From contig JALHSQ010000121.1 in the NCBI GenBank assembly GCA_022865885.1, positions 1-64,000 on the forward strand: a stretch of 64,000 nt of DNA, written 5' to 3'. The translations under genes were made by a program, and so were the position numbers. Shown here in pieces: positions 42,390 to 50,368 of the stretch (positions are counted from its first letter, which is position 1; every line of letters begins with the position of its first letter). This DNA comes from Candidatus Bathyarchaeota archaeon (lineage in GTDB: Archaea; Thermoproteota; Bathyarchaeia; Bathyarchaeales; Bathycorpusculaceae). The notes beneath the pieces were generated by a model. It was not told the DNA's origin. It saw only the letters and a program-made list of their open reading frames with translations, and did not search any database.

Positions 42390-43109
42390 ATGTCTGATAA
42401 TCGTCATTTCGGCAGTGCGGCAATCGCTTTACTTATCATCATCGTGTTCACGTCTGCCTTCGCAGTGTACGCTGTAGCGACGCCACTTCCCACACCAGAA
42501 CCAGGGTTGACGGAAGCCTTCAGATCGCTTGCAGCGGAGTTAACCTCCAACTTGTCTGCGACAGGATCAATTCAGAGATCCAGTTCGGTGGATAGCTTGG
42601 CCTTAGATCAGAACCCGGGCATGGTTTTGGATCTGTTTCCACGGAATCTGAGTGTGACGGTTGGAGACACTTTTGTGGTCACGGCTACTGTTGAAAACGT
42701 CACGGACTTGTACGCGTGGCAGGTCTACGCGTGCTTTGACCGGAACGTGCTAGAGTGTCTTGGAGTTTCCCTCCCATTCAACAGCATATTCAGCAACAGC
42801 TTGACCACAAGCGGCTTGTTGAAAGGCTATAATGCCACGGAGTTTCCACAGGTCCCACTTCAGAATGTCCAAATCGACGAGGGCTGGGTGCTCGCAGGCG
42901 ATTGCCTCGTAGGCACGAATCAGACGACCTTCAACGGCTCAGGCATCCTTTGCCAGCTGGAGTTTAAGGCAGTCTCACCAGGCTCAACCACCTTAGGGCT
43001 ACTCAACGACTCTGACCACGTCTTCCAGACGTACATCTTGACCTCTGATCTGACAATAGTAACCTCACAATCAGCATTTTACTCATACATCTACGTCGCA
43101 TCCAACTAG
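42390..43109 (+). CDS. Exported cohesin-like domain protein
   Basis: About 239 residues from the ATG at 42390 (RBS GGAGG at about 42376). An N-terminal signal or anchor helix (about 9-32) leads to a Ser/Thr-rich linker. Then comes a beta-sandwich with LSVTVGDTFVVTATVENV, YAWQVYACFDRNVLEC and a late GILCQLEFKAVSPGSTTL, the classic pattern of cohesin/type-I repeats of secreted proteins. Several NxS/T sites suggest surface glycosylation. Cys pairs may form a disulfide. Its partner dockerin is not visible in the window. Confidence 0.72.
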   Translation: MSDNRHFGSAAIALLIIIVFTSAFAVYAVATPLPTPEPGLTEAFRSLAAELTSNLSATGSIQRSSSVDSLALDQNPGMVLDLFPRNLSVTVGDTFVVTATVENVTDLYAWQVYACFDRNVLECLGVSLPFNSIFSNSLTTSGLLKGYNATEFPQVPLQNVQIDEGWVLAGDCLVGTNQTTFNGSGILCQLEFKAVSPGSTTLGLLNDSDHVFQTYILTSDLTIVTSQSAFYSYIYVASN

Positions 43110-43121
43110 ACGCGCGTGTTA

Positions 43122-44031
43122 TCAATCCTCGAGAGTCTCGGCTACTACCAAATAGAAGGATGCCAGACCTTTCCACTTTCCCCATTTCTGGGCTATCTTG
43201 TAAACATCGACCGAAGTGATCTTCTTTCAGTTAAGATAGAAGTGTGAGATGACCCTCCTAAGTCCCAGATCGTCAGCGGAATCGCGTTGTACTTCTGCAT
43301 TCCCCTGACCATGTCAGCTCTGCCGTCCAGACTCCTATTCCTTTGATTTCATCCAGTTCCGTGATGATCTTGGCGACATCGGCATATCGTTTGAAAGTCT
43401 CTAAGTCCAACTTGCCTTCAGCGATCATCTCTGAAACGTTTCTGATGTATTCTGCTTTCCTTGTTGACAAACCGCATTTTCGCATGTCTTCTATCTTTGC
43501 CAGAGCCAACTTCTGCGGCGTCGGATACGCATAGTAAATTCCAGTTTCCAACTTGAGAGAGTCGCCATACCTTCTTACAAGATTCACCTGCAGAACATGC
43601 GCGACGGTCAGCGAGATTTGCTGCTCAACTATCGAATCGACGAGGGCTTCAAAAACAGTCACTGTGGACGGAACCTTGAGTCCTGCAAGCTTCTTCACGA
43701 TGCCTGCCATAATCTTGTCCTTCTTCGCTTCATGGTAGAAAGGCTGAAGTTCAAAATCGGCTCCCAAGAGAATACCAAGCAAATGCTTGCACTTCTTTTC
43801 ATCCTCTGCTGAGATTTCTTGATCTGATTCCAGATCTGCCGACACTTCCGGCATGTCGACAGTTCCAGTAGCCTTCAGAGTGACGAGGACGAGTTTTCCG
43901 TCAATTCTGATAACTTGCCGGAATTTTCCCTCTTCATATCTGCGAATTTGCTTGTCTCCGCGAGAGAAAAGCCTCATGCTCAGATCAAAATCATAAGGAG
44001 AAACACATCTCAGTTTAACTGTTCGAGGCAT
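43122..44031 (-). pseudogene. DNA-3-methyladenine glycosylase (AlkA-like), broken
   Basis: The intact part (44031 to 43273, 252 residues) has an N-terminal AlkA-type domain and the HhH-GPD start: VEQQISLTVAHVLQVNLV, then LDEIKGIGVWTAELT. There a one-base loss at about 43312 shifts the frame. The continuation MVRGMQKYNAIP is in the next frame. A second shift near 43275 restores ADDLGLRRVISHFYLN, which holds the catalytic Asp. A TGA at 43227-43229 interrupts it before KKITSVDVYKIAQKWGKWKG and the natural stop at 43122. Three lesions mean the gene is dead, and its product lacks the catalytic Asp. Confidence 0.8.
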
Positions 44032-44248
44032 ACCTATTCTTCTTCCATTCTTTGGATTTGCATAGTCATCAGAGTTTAGCGTTAAAGCGCGCGCATTGAA
44101 ACGTCTGAGTTGGTCTCAGTAACATGCAAGTTGGTCCCTGAACTTTATTGCTGATTGCAGCGTCTCTGTTTGACTTTAAGTGCAGAATGGCTGACTAGTG
44201 ACTTTGAATGCTTACGGTGTCTCTACAATGGCGCGCGCTTTGCTGAGT

Positions 44249-44752
44249 TCAAGCTTCTTCAAACTTGTTGAAGCTTGCTATTTCTTTAATAGTCTTCTTT
44301 TTCCGGGGTTGAGGTTTCTCAGCAGGATATCCAAATGAAACAAGAGCTACAACATTCCAGTTTTCAGGAATGCTGAGCAGTTTCTTGACTTTTTCTTCAC
44401 TGAAGTCTCCTACCCAGCAAGAACCTATTCCCATGGCCCAAGCAACAACAACCATGTTCTGCAACGCGATAGTAGTGCTAACGATAGACCATTTACCGGC
44501 AGTCAGATCCTTGTGCGCACATCCTACAACGGTGATTGGAGTGTCTTTGATGAATCTGTTAAACATCCCTTTAGACAATTCCTTCTTGATTCCAGAATCA
44601 GTTAACACGATGAAGTGCCACGGTTGCTTGTTTGCCGCTGAAGGAGCTTGTCTACCAGCCTCAAGAATCTTGTCTAAAACATCACTGGGAATCTCTTTTG
44701 GCTCATATCTTCTTATGCTTCTTCTGCTTAGGACCACATCAACAAGAGACAT
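44249..44752 (-). CDS. Nitroreductase family flavoprotein
   Basis: 167 residues from the Met at 44752. SRRSIRRYEPKEIP at the start, GRQAPSAANKQPWHFIV and IGSCWVGDFSEEKVKKLL are the FMN-binding motifs of the nitroreductase fold. The substrate is not deducible; quinones or flavins are common. It ends KTIKEIASFNKFEEA. A divergent ORF on the opposite strand is a shadow. Confidence 0.9.
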   Translation of the reverse strand: MSLVDVVLSRRSIRRYEPKEIPSDVLDKILEAGRQAPSAANKQPWHFIVLTDSGIKKELSKGMFNRFIKDTPITVVGCAHKDLTAGKWSIVSTTIALQNMVVVAWAMGIGSCWVGDFSEEKVKKLLSIPENWNVVALVSFGYPAEKPQPRKKKTIKEIASFNKFEEA

Positions 44753-44758
44753 AAACAT

Positions 44759-45129
44759 CCTTCAGACAGTTGTTGCCTTCGGTTTCAAATAACTGTTACT
44801 CAAAATGCGTGGACGGAGAGAGTTACAGAAACTGACAACAGCTAATCTTATCATATTTCATGGCGATGCCGACCGCAATATGTCATACTAACAGCGGAAA
44901 CCCATTAATGGCAAATTGAAGCGACTGAATCCGCGCGCGCCTCCGCGAGGCACATCAATACGTCTATGGGGAACTCCGAGATGCGTCGTCTCACTTTGCG
45001 CTTTTTCCTCTTTGAAACGGTTCTTTCCCTCCACGGTACATCTGACGAAGTCTTTCAAGCTTAAACAAAAAAGGGAAACCTTTGAAGGCAAGTTTCTGAT
45101 CATAATACAATGACTGCGTGAGTGAAGCT
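44759..45129. other. Intergenic region with a CG-alternating tract
   Basis: These 371 bases between the nitroreductase and the TFS-like gene hold no convincing gene. CGCGCGCGC (44932-44940) is followed by CTCCGCGAGG. A TATA-like GCTTAAACA near 45060 probably drives the TFS-like gene. Confidence 0.4.
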
Positions 45130-45456
45130 ATGAGATTCTGCGACAAATGCGGCTCGCGCATGAGGGAGGAGAGGAATGACTTCCTGTGCCCAAAATGCGG
45201 GATTGTCGTTCACGCTAAAGGCGAAGCCCGAGAGAAGAACGTGAAAATAACAGGACAGCCCAACTCGATCTACGTGGTCAGTGATGAGCCGAATGAGCAT
45301 GCGAAAGTCACTCAAGTCTGCCCAGAATGCGGAAACACGGAAGCATTCCACTGGTACTCAGGAATCTCAGGTGAACATGCAGGAGTCAGAAGAGAAGTAA
45401 CTATAGAGCACTTCAGATGCACAAAATGCTCACACGCATGGAGCATAAGCTCCTAA
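45130..45456 (+). CDS. TFS/RPA12-like zinc-ribbon protein with altered catalytic tip
   Basis: 108 residues from the ATG at 45130 (the frame also has a GTG at 45118). The N-terminal ribbon is CDKCGSRM...CPKCG and the C-terminal TFIIS-type ribbon is CPECGN...FRCTKCSHAW. True TFS carries RSADEPT at the ribbon tip, where Asp-Glu stimulate RNA cleavage by polymerase. Here the tip reads GVRREVTIEH, so the Asp is replaced by Arg. It may be a regulatory paralogue, as Sulfolobus TFS4 is, rather than the cleavage factor. Confidence 0.8.
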   Translation: MRFCDKCGSRMREERNDFLCPKCGIVVHAKGEAREKNVKITGQPNSIYVVSDEPNEHAKVTQVCPECGNTEAFHWYSGISGEHAGVRREVTIEHFRCTKCSHAWSISS

Positions 45457-45594
45457 TCAAAACGCGTGATTCATGACAAATCCTCGTTCTTTGAGATACC
45501 TCAAGCATCGCGTTTGTTTCAACTCGCGCGCGCTTCTTGAGAAAGCGAACCCTCCTGTTCGATACTTCGCTCACTAGCGAGTGACTTGGAAAAG

Positions 45595-45816
45595 TCAAGG
45601 TGTTTCTATCATGGCCTTCTTTGCTCGATTTTCCGGAATGACGCTTACTACAGTCAAGCCCTTTTGGATCTGTTCGGGTTCTGCTTGTCGCACTAGCCAC
45701 TCTGTCATTTGTGGGCACTCGTTAGGATTGCAGTGAAGATGACTTTCCTTGATGGGGTTCCAAAATAGGCATTTGAAACAAGGAACCTCAACGAGATTAT
45801 CTGCATTGGTTTTCAT
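45595..45816 (-). CDS. Small Cys-rich hypothetical protein
   Basis: 73 residues with PCFKCLFWNP near the start and HCNPNECPQM about 15 residues later, giving a four-cysteine knuckle suited to zinc. After that comes WLVRQAEPEQIQKG and a plain tail. I recall similar small proteins in archaeal genomes but not a named family. No promoter stands out. Confidence 0.5.
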   Translation of the reverse strand: MKTNADNLVEVPCFKCLFWNPIKESHLHCNPNECPQMTEWLVRQAEPEQIQKGLTVVSVIPENRAKKAMIETP

Positions 45817-45981
45817 GTTATCAGGTAGGCAAGAGGCTTTCAGTCCGACTTATAGTTTATGAATCGACATGCATTATAGGACCTCATGATTATTCTTCAT
45901 GATTCACTCAGCTATGCATACAATGATTTGCTGGCTAGAAGAGCAAGGAGAATTGGTGCAAACAATCAAGAAAAGGGAGTA

Positions 45982-45992
45982 AGAAATATAAG
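45982..45992 (+). promoter_or_regulatory. TATA box of htpX
   Basis: AGAAATATAAG lies about 40 bases ahead of the ATG at 46030; GGTG before that ATG is a weak ribosome-binding site. Confidence 0.4.
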
Positions 45993-46029
45993 CAACAGCA
46001 TGTTTCGTGAACGTTAATTGGTGCATTCT

Positions 46030-46992
46030 ATGGATGTTTGGAAGCTTCGCTTATCAATGGCTGCAACATTAGCCATAATAATCGGATTATCCACGTTAAT
46101 ATTCACAGTGATTTTGAGTCTTTTCAGCACTTTCAACCTGGTAACGTTAGGAGTCTTTGTTGTTGCTTTCAACATCGGGCAATGGCTGATATCACCCTAC
46201 ATAATTGATGCTCTCTATCACACACGTCAATTAGGAGAGAACGAAAACCCGAAGCTTCATGAAATGGTGGAAGAGCTTAGCAGGAAAAGCGGGATAAAGA
46301 CGCCCAAGTTGATGCTTGCGCAAATCCCTATGCCAAACGCGTTTGCATATGGTTCCCCATTGGCTGGCAGCCGAGTGGCCGTCACAGATGGAATACTGAA
46401 GACGCTTGATGCTGGCGAAGTTGAGGCTGTTATTGGACATGAACTTGGACACTTGAAGCATAGGGATGTGCAGATTATGATGTTTGCCTCATTGTTGCCC
46501 GCAGTCTTCTACTACTTGGGCTATTCGCTTATGCTTTCAGGATATGGCAGACAGAGAAGCGAAGGCAGCAATGGAGCACTAATAGGCATAGGATTCATGG
46601 CGTTCTCGTGGACCCTAAACATGTTCATACTCTACCTTAGTCGTCTACGCGAATACTACGCAGACAGACACAGTGCACAGACAGTTGACAATGGCTCACA
46701 GAAGCTCTCATCAGGGCTTGCAAAAATCGTTCAAGCGTCAAAGAACATGGGAAGAAACCGAAAAGACAAAAAGAACCTGAACGCTTTCAGAGCGCTATTC
46801 ATTGCCGACCCGGACCGCGCAGAAATAGACTCAGTTGCGCTCTCAGCTGCAGGGGTGGCCGGCGAAGAAAGGCTGGTGCAAGAGATCCTGTCGCGAAAAC
46901 TGACAACCGCCGACAAGATCACAGAAGTGTTCTCAACACACCCCAACATAATCAAACGACTAAAAGCTTTGCAGGACCTAAGACAGCAATGA
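46030..46992 (+). CDS. htpX: Membrane zinc metalloprotease HtpX (M48B)
   Basis: A 320-residue membrane quality-control protease. Two N-terminal helices span about residues 8-60. The zinc site is HELGH at 137-141, and the third ligand Glu is in SRLREYYADRHSAQ. Two more helices lie between them. It ends with the usual STHPNIIKRLKALQDL. The ATG at 46030 is preferred to the TTG at 46018. No neighbour is obviously linked. Confidence 0.93.
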   Translation: MDVWKLRLSMAATLAIIIGLSTLIFTVILSLFSTFNLVTLGVFVVAFNIGQWLISPYIIDALYHTRQLGENENPKLHEMVEELSRKSGIKTPKLMLAQIPMPNAFAYGSPLAGSRVAVTDGILKTLDAGEVEAVIGHELGHLKHRDVQIMMFASLLPAVFYYLGYSLMLSGYGRQRSEGSNGALIGIGFMAFSWTLNMFILYLSRLREYYADRHSAQTVDNGSQKLSSGLAKIVQASKNMGRNRKDKKNLNAFRALFIADPDRAEIDSVALSAAGVAGEERLVQEILSRKLTTADKITEVFSTHPNIIKRLKALQDLRQQ

Positions 46993-47067
46993 TTTATGAT
47001 CACGTGACCGTTCTGGATTACTTGGCTAGCTAATCAAGCAAAATCGTTAAAGATAGAACGATACAAT

Positions 47068-47076
47068 CTATTAAAG
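47068..47076 (+). promoter_or_regulatory. TATA box of the M20 peptidase gene, leaderless
   Basis: CTATTAAAG is centred about 22-25 bases before the ATG at 47094, so transcription should start at the codon itself. Confidence 0.5.
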
Positions 47077-47093
47077 ACAACGAAGTGGTATTC

Positions 47094-48320
47094 ATGCAAA
47101 CTCGGGAAGTATTCTCTGAAATCGAGAAACAAAGAAACCAGCTCACACAAACCCTCATGGAGCTTATCCGCATACCCGCAATAGGACCAGAAAACGGCGG
47201 CGAAGGAGAATTAGCGAAAGCAGAAAAACTGACTCAAATACTGACCGCAATAGGATTCGACAAGATAGAGCGCTATGACGCAGAGGACAAAAGAGTGCAA
47301 TCCAAAAAAAGACCCAACATAGTAGCCTACCTAAACGGAGAAACCGACACTGAGAGACTCTGGATCATAACACACTTAGACATTGTCCCACCGGGAGAGG
47401 AATCCATGTGGACCGTCACAAAACCTTTCGAACCAATCATCAAAGAGGGACGCATCTACGGCCGAGGCAGCGAAGACAACATGCAATCAATGGTTGCGTC
47501 AATCTTTGCTGCCAAAGTCTTAAAAGAAATGCACATAAAACCCAAGAGAACAATGATCCTAGCTTTCGTGTCCGATGAGGAGCATGGAAGCGAACACGGT
47601 ATTCAACATCTCATAAAGAAAGGACTATTCAAGAAAGAAGACTTGATAATTGTGCCAGACAGCGGCAATGAGAATGGCAGCTTCATAGAAATAGCTGAGA
47701 AAAGCGCATACTGGTTCAGGATACGCACAATCGGAAAACAGGCACATGCCAGCAGACCACACATGGGTCTGAACGCCCATCGGCTAGGCATGGAATTTGC
47801 TTTAGCACTCGACAAAATGTTGCACGAGAAATACCCTGCCAAAGACCCTTGTTTCGACCCACCTGAAAGCACAATTGAACCGACAAAAAAGGAAAAGAAC
47901 GTCGACGCCGTGAACATACTCCCAGGAGAAGACCTCGTATACTTTGATTGCCGAATCTTGCCAAACTACGACTTAGACAAAATAGCAAGTGACATCCAAA
48001 GATACGCCAAGGAATTTGAAAATAACACAGGGGCAATCATAAAAATCGAATCTCTCCAGAAAAGTGTCGCCCCAACGCCGACTGATGCTAATGCAAGAGT
48101 AGTGCACATGCTAAGAGAAGCAATCAGGAAAGTCAGGCAGATAGAACCAAAAGTTGGAGGTATAGGTGGAGGAACTTGCGCAGCTTTCTTCAGAAAAATA
48201 CCTGTCCCAGCCGTTGTTTGGAGCACGATAGACGAGACTGCTCATCAATCAAATGAGTATGCACATATTGACAACATCGTCAACGATGCCAAGGTTTACG
48301 CCTTATTAGCGCTAATGTAG
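47094..48320 (+). CDS. M20 family metallo-hydrolase (ArgE/DapE/CPG2 type)
   Basis: 408 residues. Metal-binding motifs: THLDIVPPGE (His and Asp, near residue 100), GRGSEDN, SDEEHGSEHG with the catalytic Glu pair, VPDSGNENGS and the late DETAHQSNEY. The dimerisation lid with GKQAHASRPHMG is intact. Members remove acyl groups from amino acids or cut peptides; DapE, ArgE and carboxypeptidase are all possible. The track start at 47085 (GTG) adds three residues. Confidence 0.88.
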   Translation: MQTREVFSEIEKQRNQLTQTLMELIRIPAIGPENGGEGELAKAEKLTQILTAIGFDKIERYDAEDKRVQSKKRPNIVAYLNGETDTERLWIITHLDIVPPGEESMWTVTKPFEPIIKEGRIYGRGSEDNMQSMVASIFAAKVLKEMHIKPKRTMILAFVSDEEHGSEHGIQHLIKKGLFKKEDLIIVPDSGNENGSFIEIAEKSAYWFRIRTIGKQAHASRPHMGLNAHRLGMEFALALDKMLHEKYPAKDPCFDPPESTIEPTKKEKNVDAVNILPGEDLVYFDCRILPNYDLDKIASDIQRYAKEFENNTGAIIKIESLQKSVAPTPTDANARVVHMLREAIRKVRQIEPKVGGIGGGTCAAFFRKIPVPAVVWSTIDETAHQSNEYAHIDNIVNDAKVYALLALM

Positions 48321-48561
48321 GAGACTGCGATACAAAGGCGTTCATGCACTCTATTTTGTTTACCCCAATTCTCCACATTCTGTTAGCATCCCACATCTGC
48401 CACAGTAACTCCAGCATTCCTAGACTCTTCGAGACTCCAAACGACAAGCGAACCAGAGCAAATCTCTGCCATCTCATTCTACAGCGGCTCCAAAAGTCTT
48501 CGGGAAAAGCCCTTAAATAACTCAAACATCAAACTAGGTTTTCAGCGATCGAGGCATAGTC

Positions 48562-49254
48562 ATGAAAACGTCCCAGATAATCAGCGGGGCTGTCGCTGCA
48601 GGAAGAAAGGTTTTGCTTGAGACCGAAGCCAAGACACTTTGCATGGCCTATGGGATACCAGTCACAAAGTTTGAGCTTGCAAAGAGTGAAGCCGAAGCTG
48701 CAAAATTCGCAGACAAGATCGGCTACCCTGTAGTTCTGAAAGTAGTTTCGCCAGACATTATTCACAAATCAGACGTCGGCGGTGTCATGCTTAACCTGAA
48801 GGATCAAAGCGAAGTAAAGGCCGCCTATAGGCAGATAGTTGAAAACGTCAAGAAACGACAGGCACATGCAAAGATAGTTGGTTTGCTCGTCCAAGAGATG
48901 GCGCCGTCATCAACTGAAGTCATAGTCGGCGCGATAAAAGATCCTCAATTCGGCCCAGCCATGATGTTCGGGTTAGGCGGCATCTTCGTTGAAGTTCTAA
49001 AAGACGTAGCGTTCAGAATTGCCCCAATAACCGAAGAGGAAGCTTGCGAGATGATCACAGAAGTCAAAGCCTACCCTCTTCTAAAAGGTTACAGAAACTC
49101 ACCGCCAGCCGACGTGAAAGCCATAGCACAAATTCTGATAAACACGTCCAAACTCGTTATGGATCATCAAGAAATCAAAGAACTCGACTTGAACCCAATA
49201 TTGGTTTATGAAAAAGGTGCAAAGACTGTTGATGCAAGGATAATTCTTGAATAA
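48562..49254 (+). CDS. ADP-forming acyl-CoA synthetase, beta subunit
   Basis: 230 residues, an ATP-grasp_5 domain. Acyl-CoA plus ADP and phosphate yields acid and ATP, a main energy step in peptide- and sugar-fermenting archaea. KVVSPDIIHKSDVGGVML carries the beta-subunit histidine. GLLVQEMAPSSTEVIVGA, FGLGGIFVEVLKDVAFR and ELDLNPILV complete the fold. The catalytic alpha subunit is not adjacent and not elsewhere in the window, so it must be encoded separately. Confidence 0.92.
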   Translation: MKTSQIISGAVAAGRKVLLETEAKTLCMAYGIPVTKFELAKSEAEAAKFADKIGYPVVLKVVSPDIIHKSDVGGVMLNLKDQSEVKAAYRQIVENVKKRQAHAKIVGLLVQEMAPSSTEVIVGAIKDPQFGPAMMFGLGGIFVEVLKDVAFRIAPITEEEACEMITEVKAYPLLKGYRNSPPADVKAIAQILINTSKLVMDHQEIKELDLNPILVYEKGAKTVDARIILE

Positions 49255-49344
49255 CCTAACTTCTCCAACTACTAAGAATCAGAGAACAGAAGGAACCAAC
49301 ACCCAACAAAATCATCACAAGACAGAAGCAAGAGGAAATAACAC

Positions 49345-50211
49345 TTGTCGAGACAGCAAACAATCAGGGAACTGGAGCAGAAACTCTCGGTTCTGAGAGA
49401 GCAGAAGGACAAGATTGACGCAGAAGCAGACGAATGGGCCAAGAAAAGAGACAAGCTCAACGAAAGGTTCAGAAACCTTCGAGAAGAAACGTCCAAACTC
49501 CGTGCCGAAAGGGACGCTGCAAATGAAGTAGTCAGGAATCTGAAAACAAATCGCAGCGAGCTGAAAGCAAGAATCCATGGGAAAATCGACGAGCTAAACA
49601 AGGTGAAACAAGAAGCGAAAACCTTGGCTGAGAAGAGGCCTCCACGGAGCCACCAAGTTTTACAGAAGGAGTTCGAGACGCTCGAATGGAGAATCCAAAC
49701 AACACCGTTAACGGTTCAAGAAGAGAACGAGATTATTGAGCAAGTTAGAGAAATAGAGATTCAACTGATCGTTTACAGGAAGCTTGCGCGGGCTAATCAA
49801 AGAATTCTTGAGTTGCGAACTGAACTTAAGGCTCTTGATGCTGAAGGCAAGGAATGTCATGGTAGGCTGTCGGGGACCGCTAAGAGGAGCCAAGAGCTCC
49901 ATGAGAAGATGCTTCTCAAAATTGAGGAATCCAAGAAAACCAAAACGGAGGCTGACAGCCTACACCGAGTCTTCACACAAACAAGAGAAAAGTCGAAGCA
50001 AACTCGGGATGAGGTGAATAGTCTTCTCGCTAAAGCAAGGCAACTGGAGCTAGAGATTAGAGGAGAAGAAGACAAGAAGAGAAGGCAGAATGAAGCGACT
50101 CTAAGAGACAAGCTTGAGAGGCAGGCGAGAGAAAAACTGAGGAAAGGAGAGAAGCTGACTTGGGAGGAATTCCAAATGCTTGGTGAAAAGGAAGTGGATA
50201 CGGAAGATTAG
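49345..50211 (+). CDS. Archaeal coiled-coil protein (COG1340-like)
   Basis: 288 residues, almost entirely heptad helix with two coiled-coil arms (about 1-95 and 130-250) and a basic, helical end RDKLERQAREKLRKGEKLTW. It belongs to the uncharacterised archaeal coiled-coil family often mislabelled phosphoserine phosphatase. TTG start. A structural or SMC-like bridging role has been suggested for such proteins, but nothing here proves it. It follows the ATP-grasp gene by 90 bases. Confidence 0.78.
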   Translation: MSRQQTIRELEQKLSVLREQKDKIDAEADEWAKKRDKLNERFRNLREETSKLRAERDAANEVVRNLKTNRSELKARIHGKIDELNKVKQEAKTLAEKRPPRSHQVLQKEFETLEWRIQTTPLTVQEENEIIEQVREIEIQLIVYRKLARANQRILELRTELKALDAEGKECHGRLSGTAKRSQELHEKMLLKIEESKKTKTEADSLHRVFTQTREKSKQTRDEVNSLLAKARQLELEIRGEEDKKRRQNEATLRDKLERQAREKLRKGEKLTWEEFQMLGEKEVDTED

Positions 50212-50322
50212 AGCGTGCGCCTAATCTGATTCTTGTAATGACCTCGCAAGATTTGGGTATGTTCGATTTTGAGTAATTCTTATATCGTAGTATACCATAT
50301 ATCTAGAGTGGATACGTCCAAC

Positions 50323-50358
50323 TGCGTACATATTGTACGCGTGTAGAACATGCGTACA
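50323..50358. promoter_or_regulatory. Candidate operator with three TGCGTACA half-sites
   Basis: TGCGTACA (50323-50330), spacer TAT, then TGTACGCG (50334-50341) form an inverted repeat with 7 of 8 matches. A third copy, TGCGTACA, lies at 50351-50358, just before the protease ATG at 50369. A TATA-like CCATATATC about 25 bases upstream would place the transcription start inside the first arm, where a bound dimer would block it. Confidence 0.55.
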
Positions 50359-50368
50359 CGGTGAAAGA

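Noticed and set aside
49272-49601. Minus-strand ORFs rich in Ser/Phe/Leu over the coiled-coil gene
   Set aside because: These are mirror images of the Glu/Lys-rich coiled-coil codons and show no independent features.
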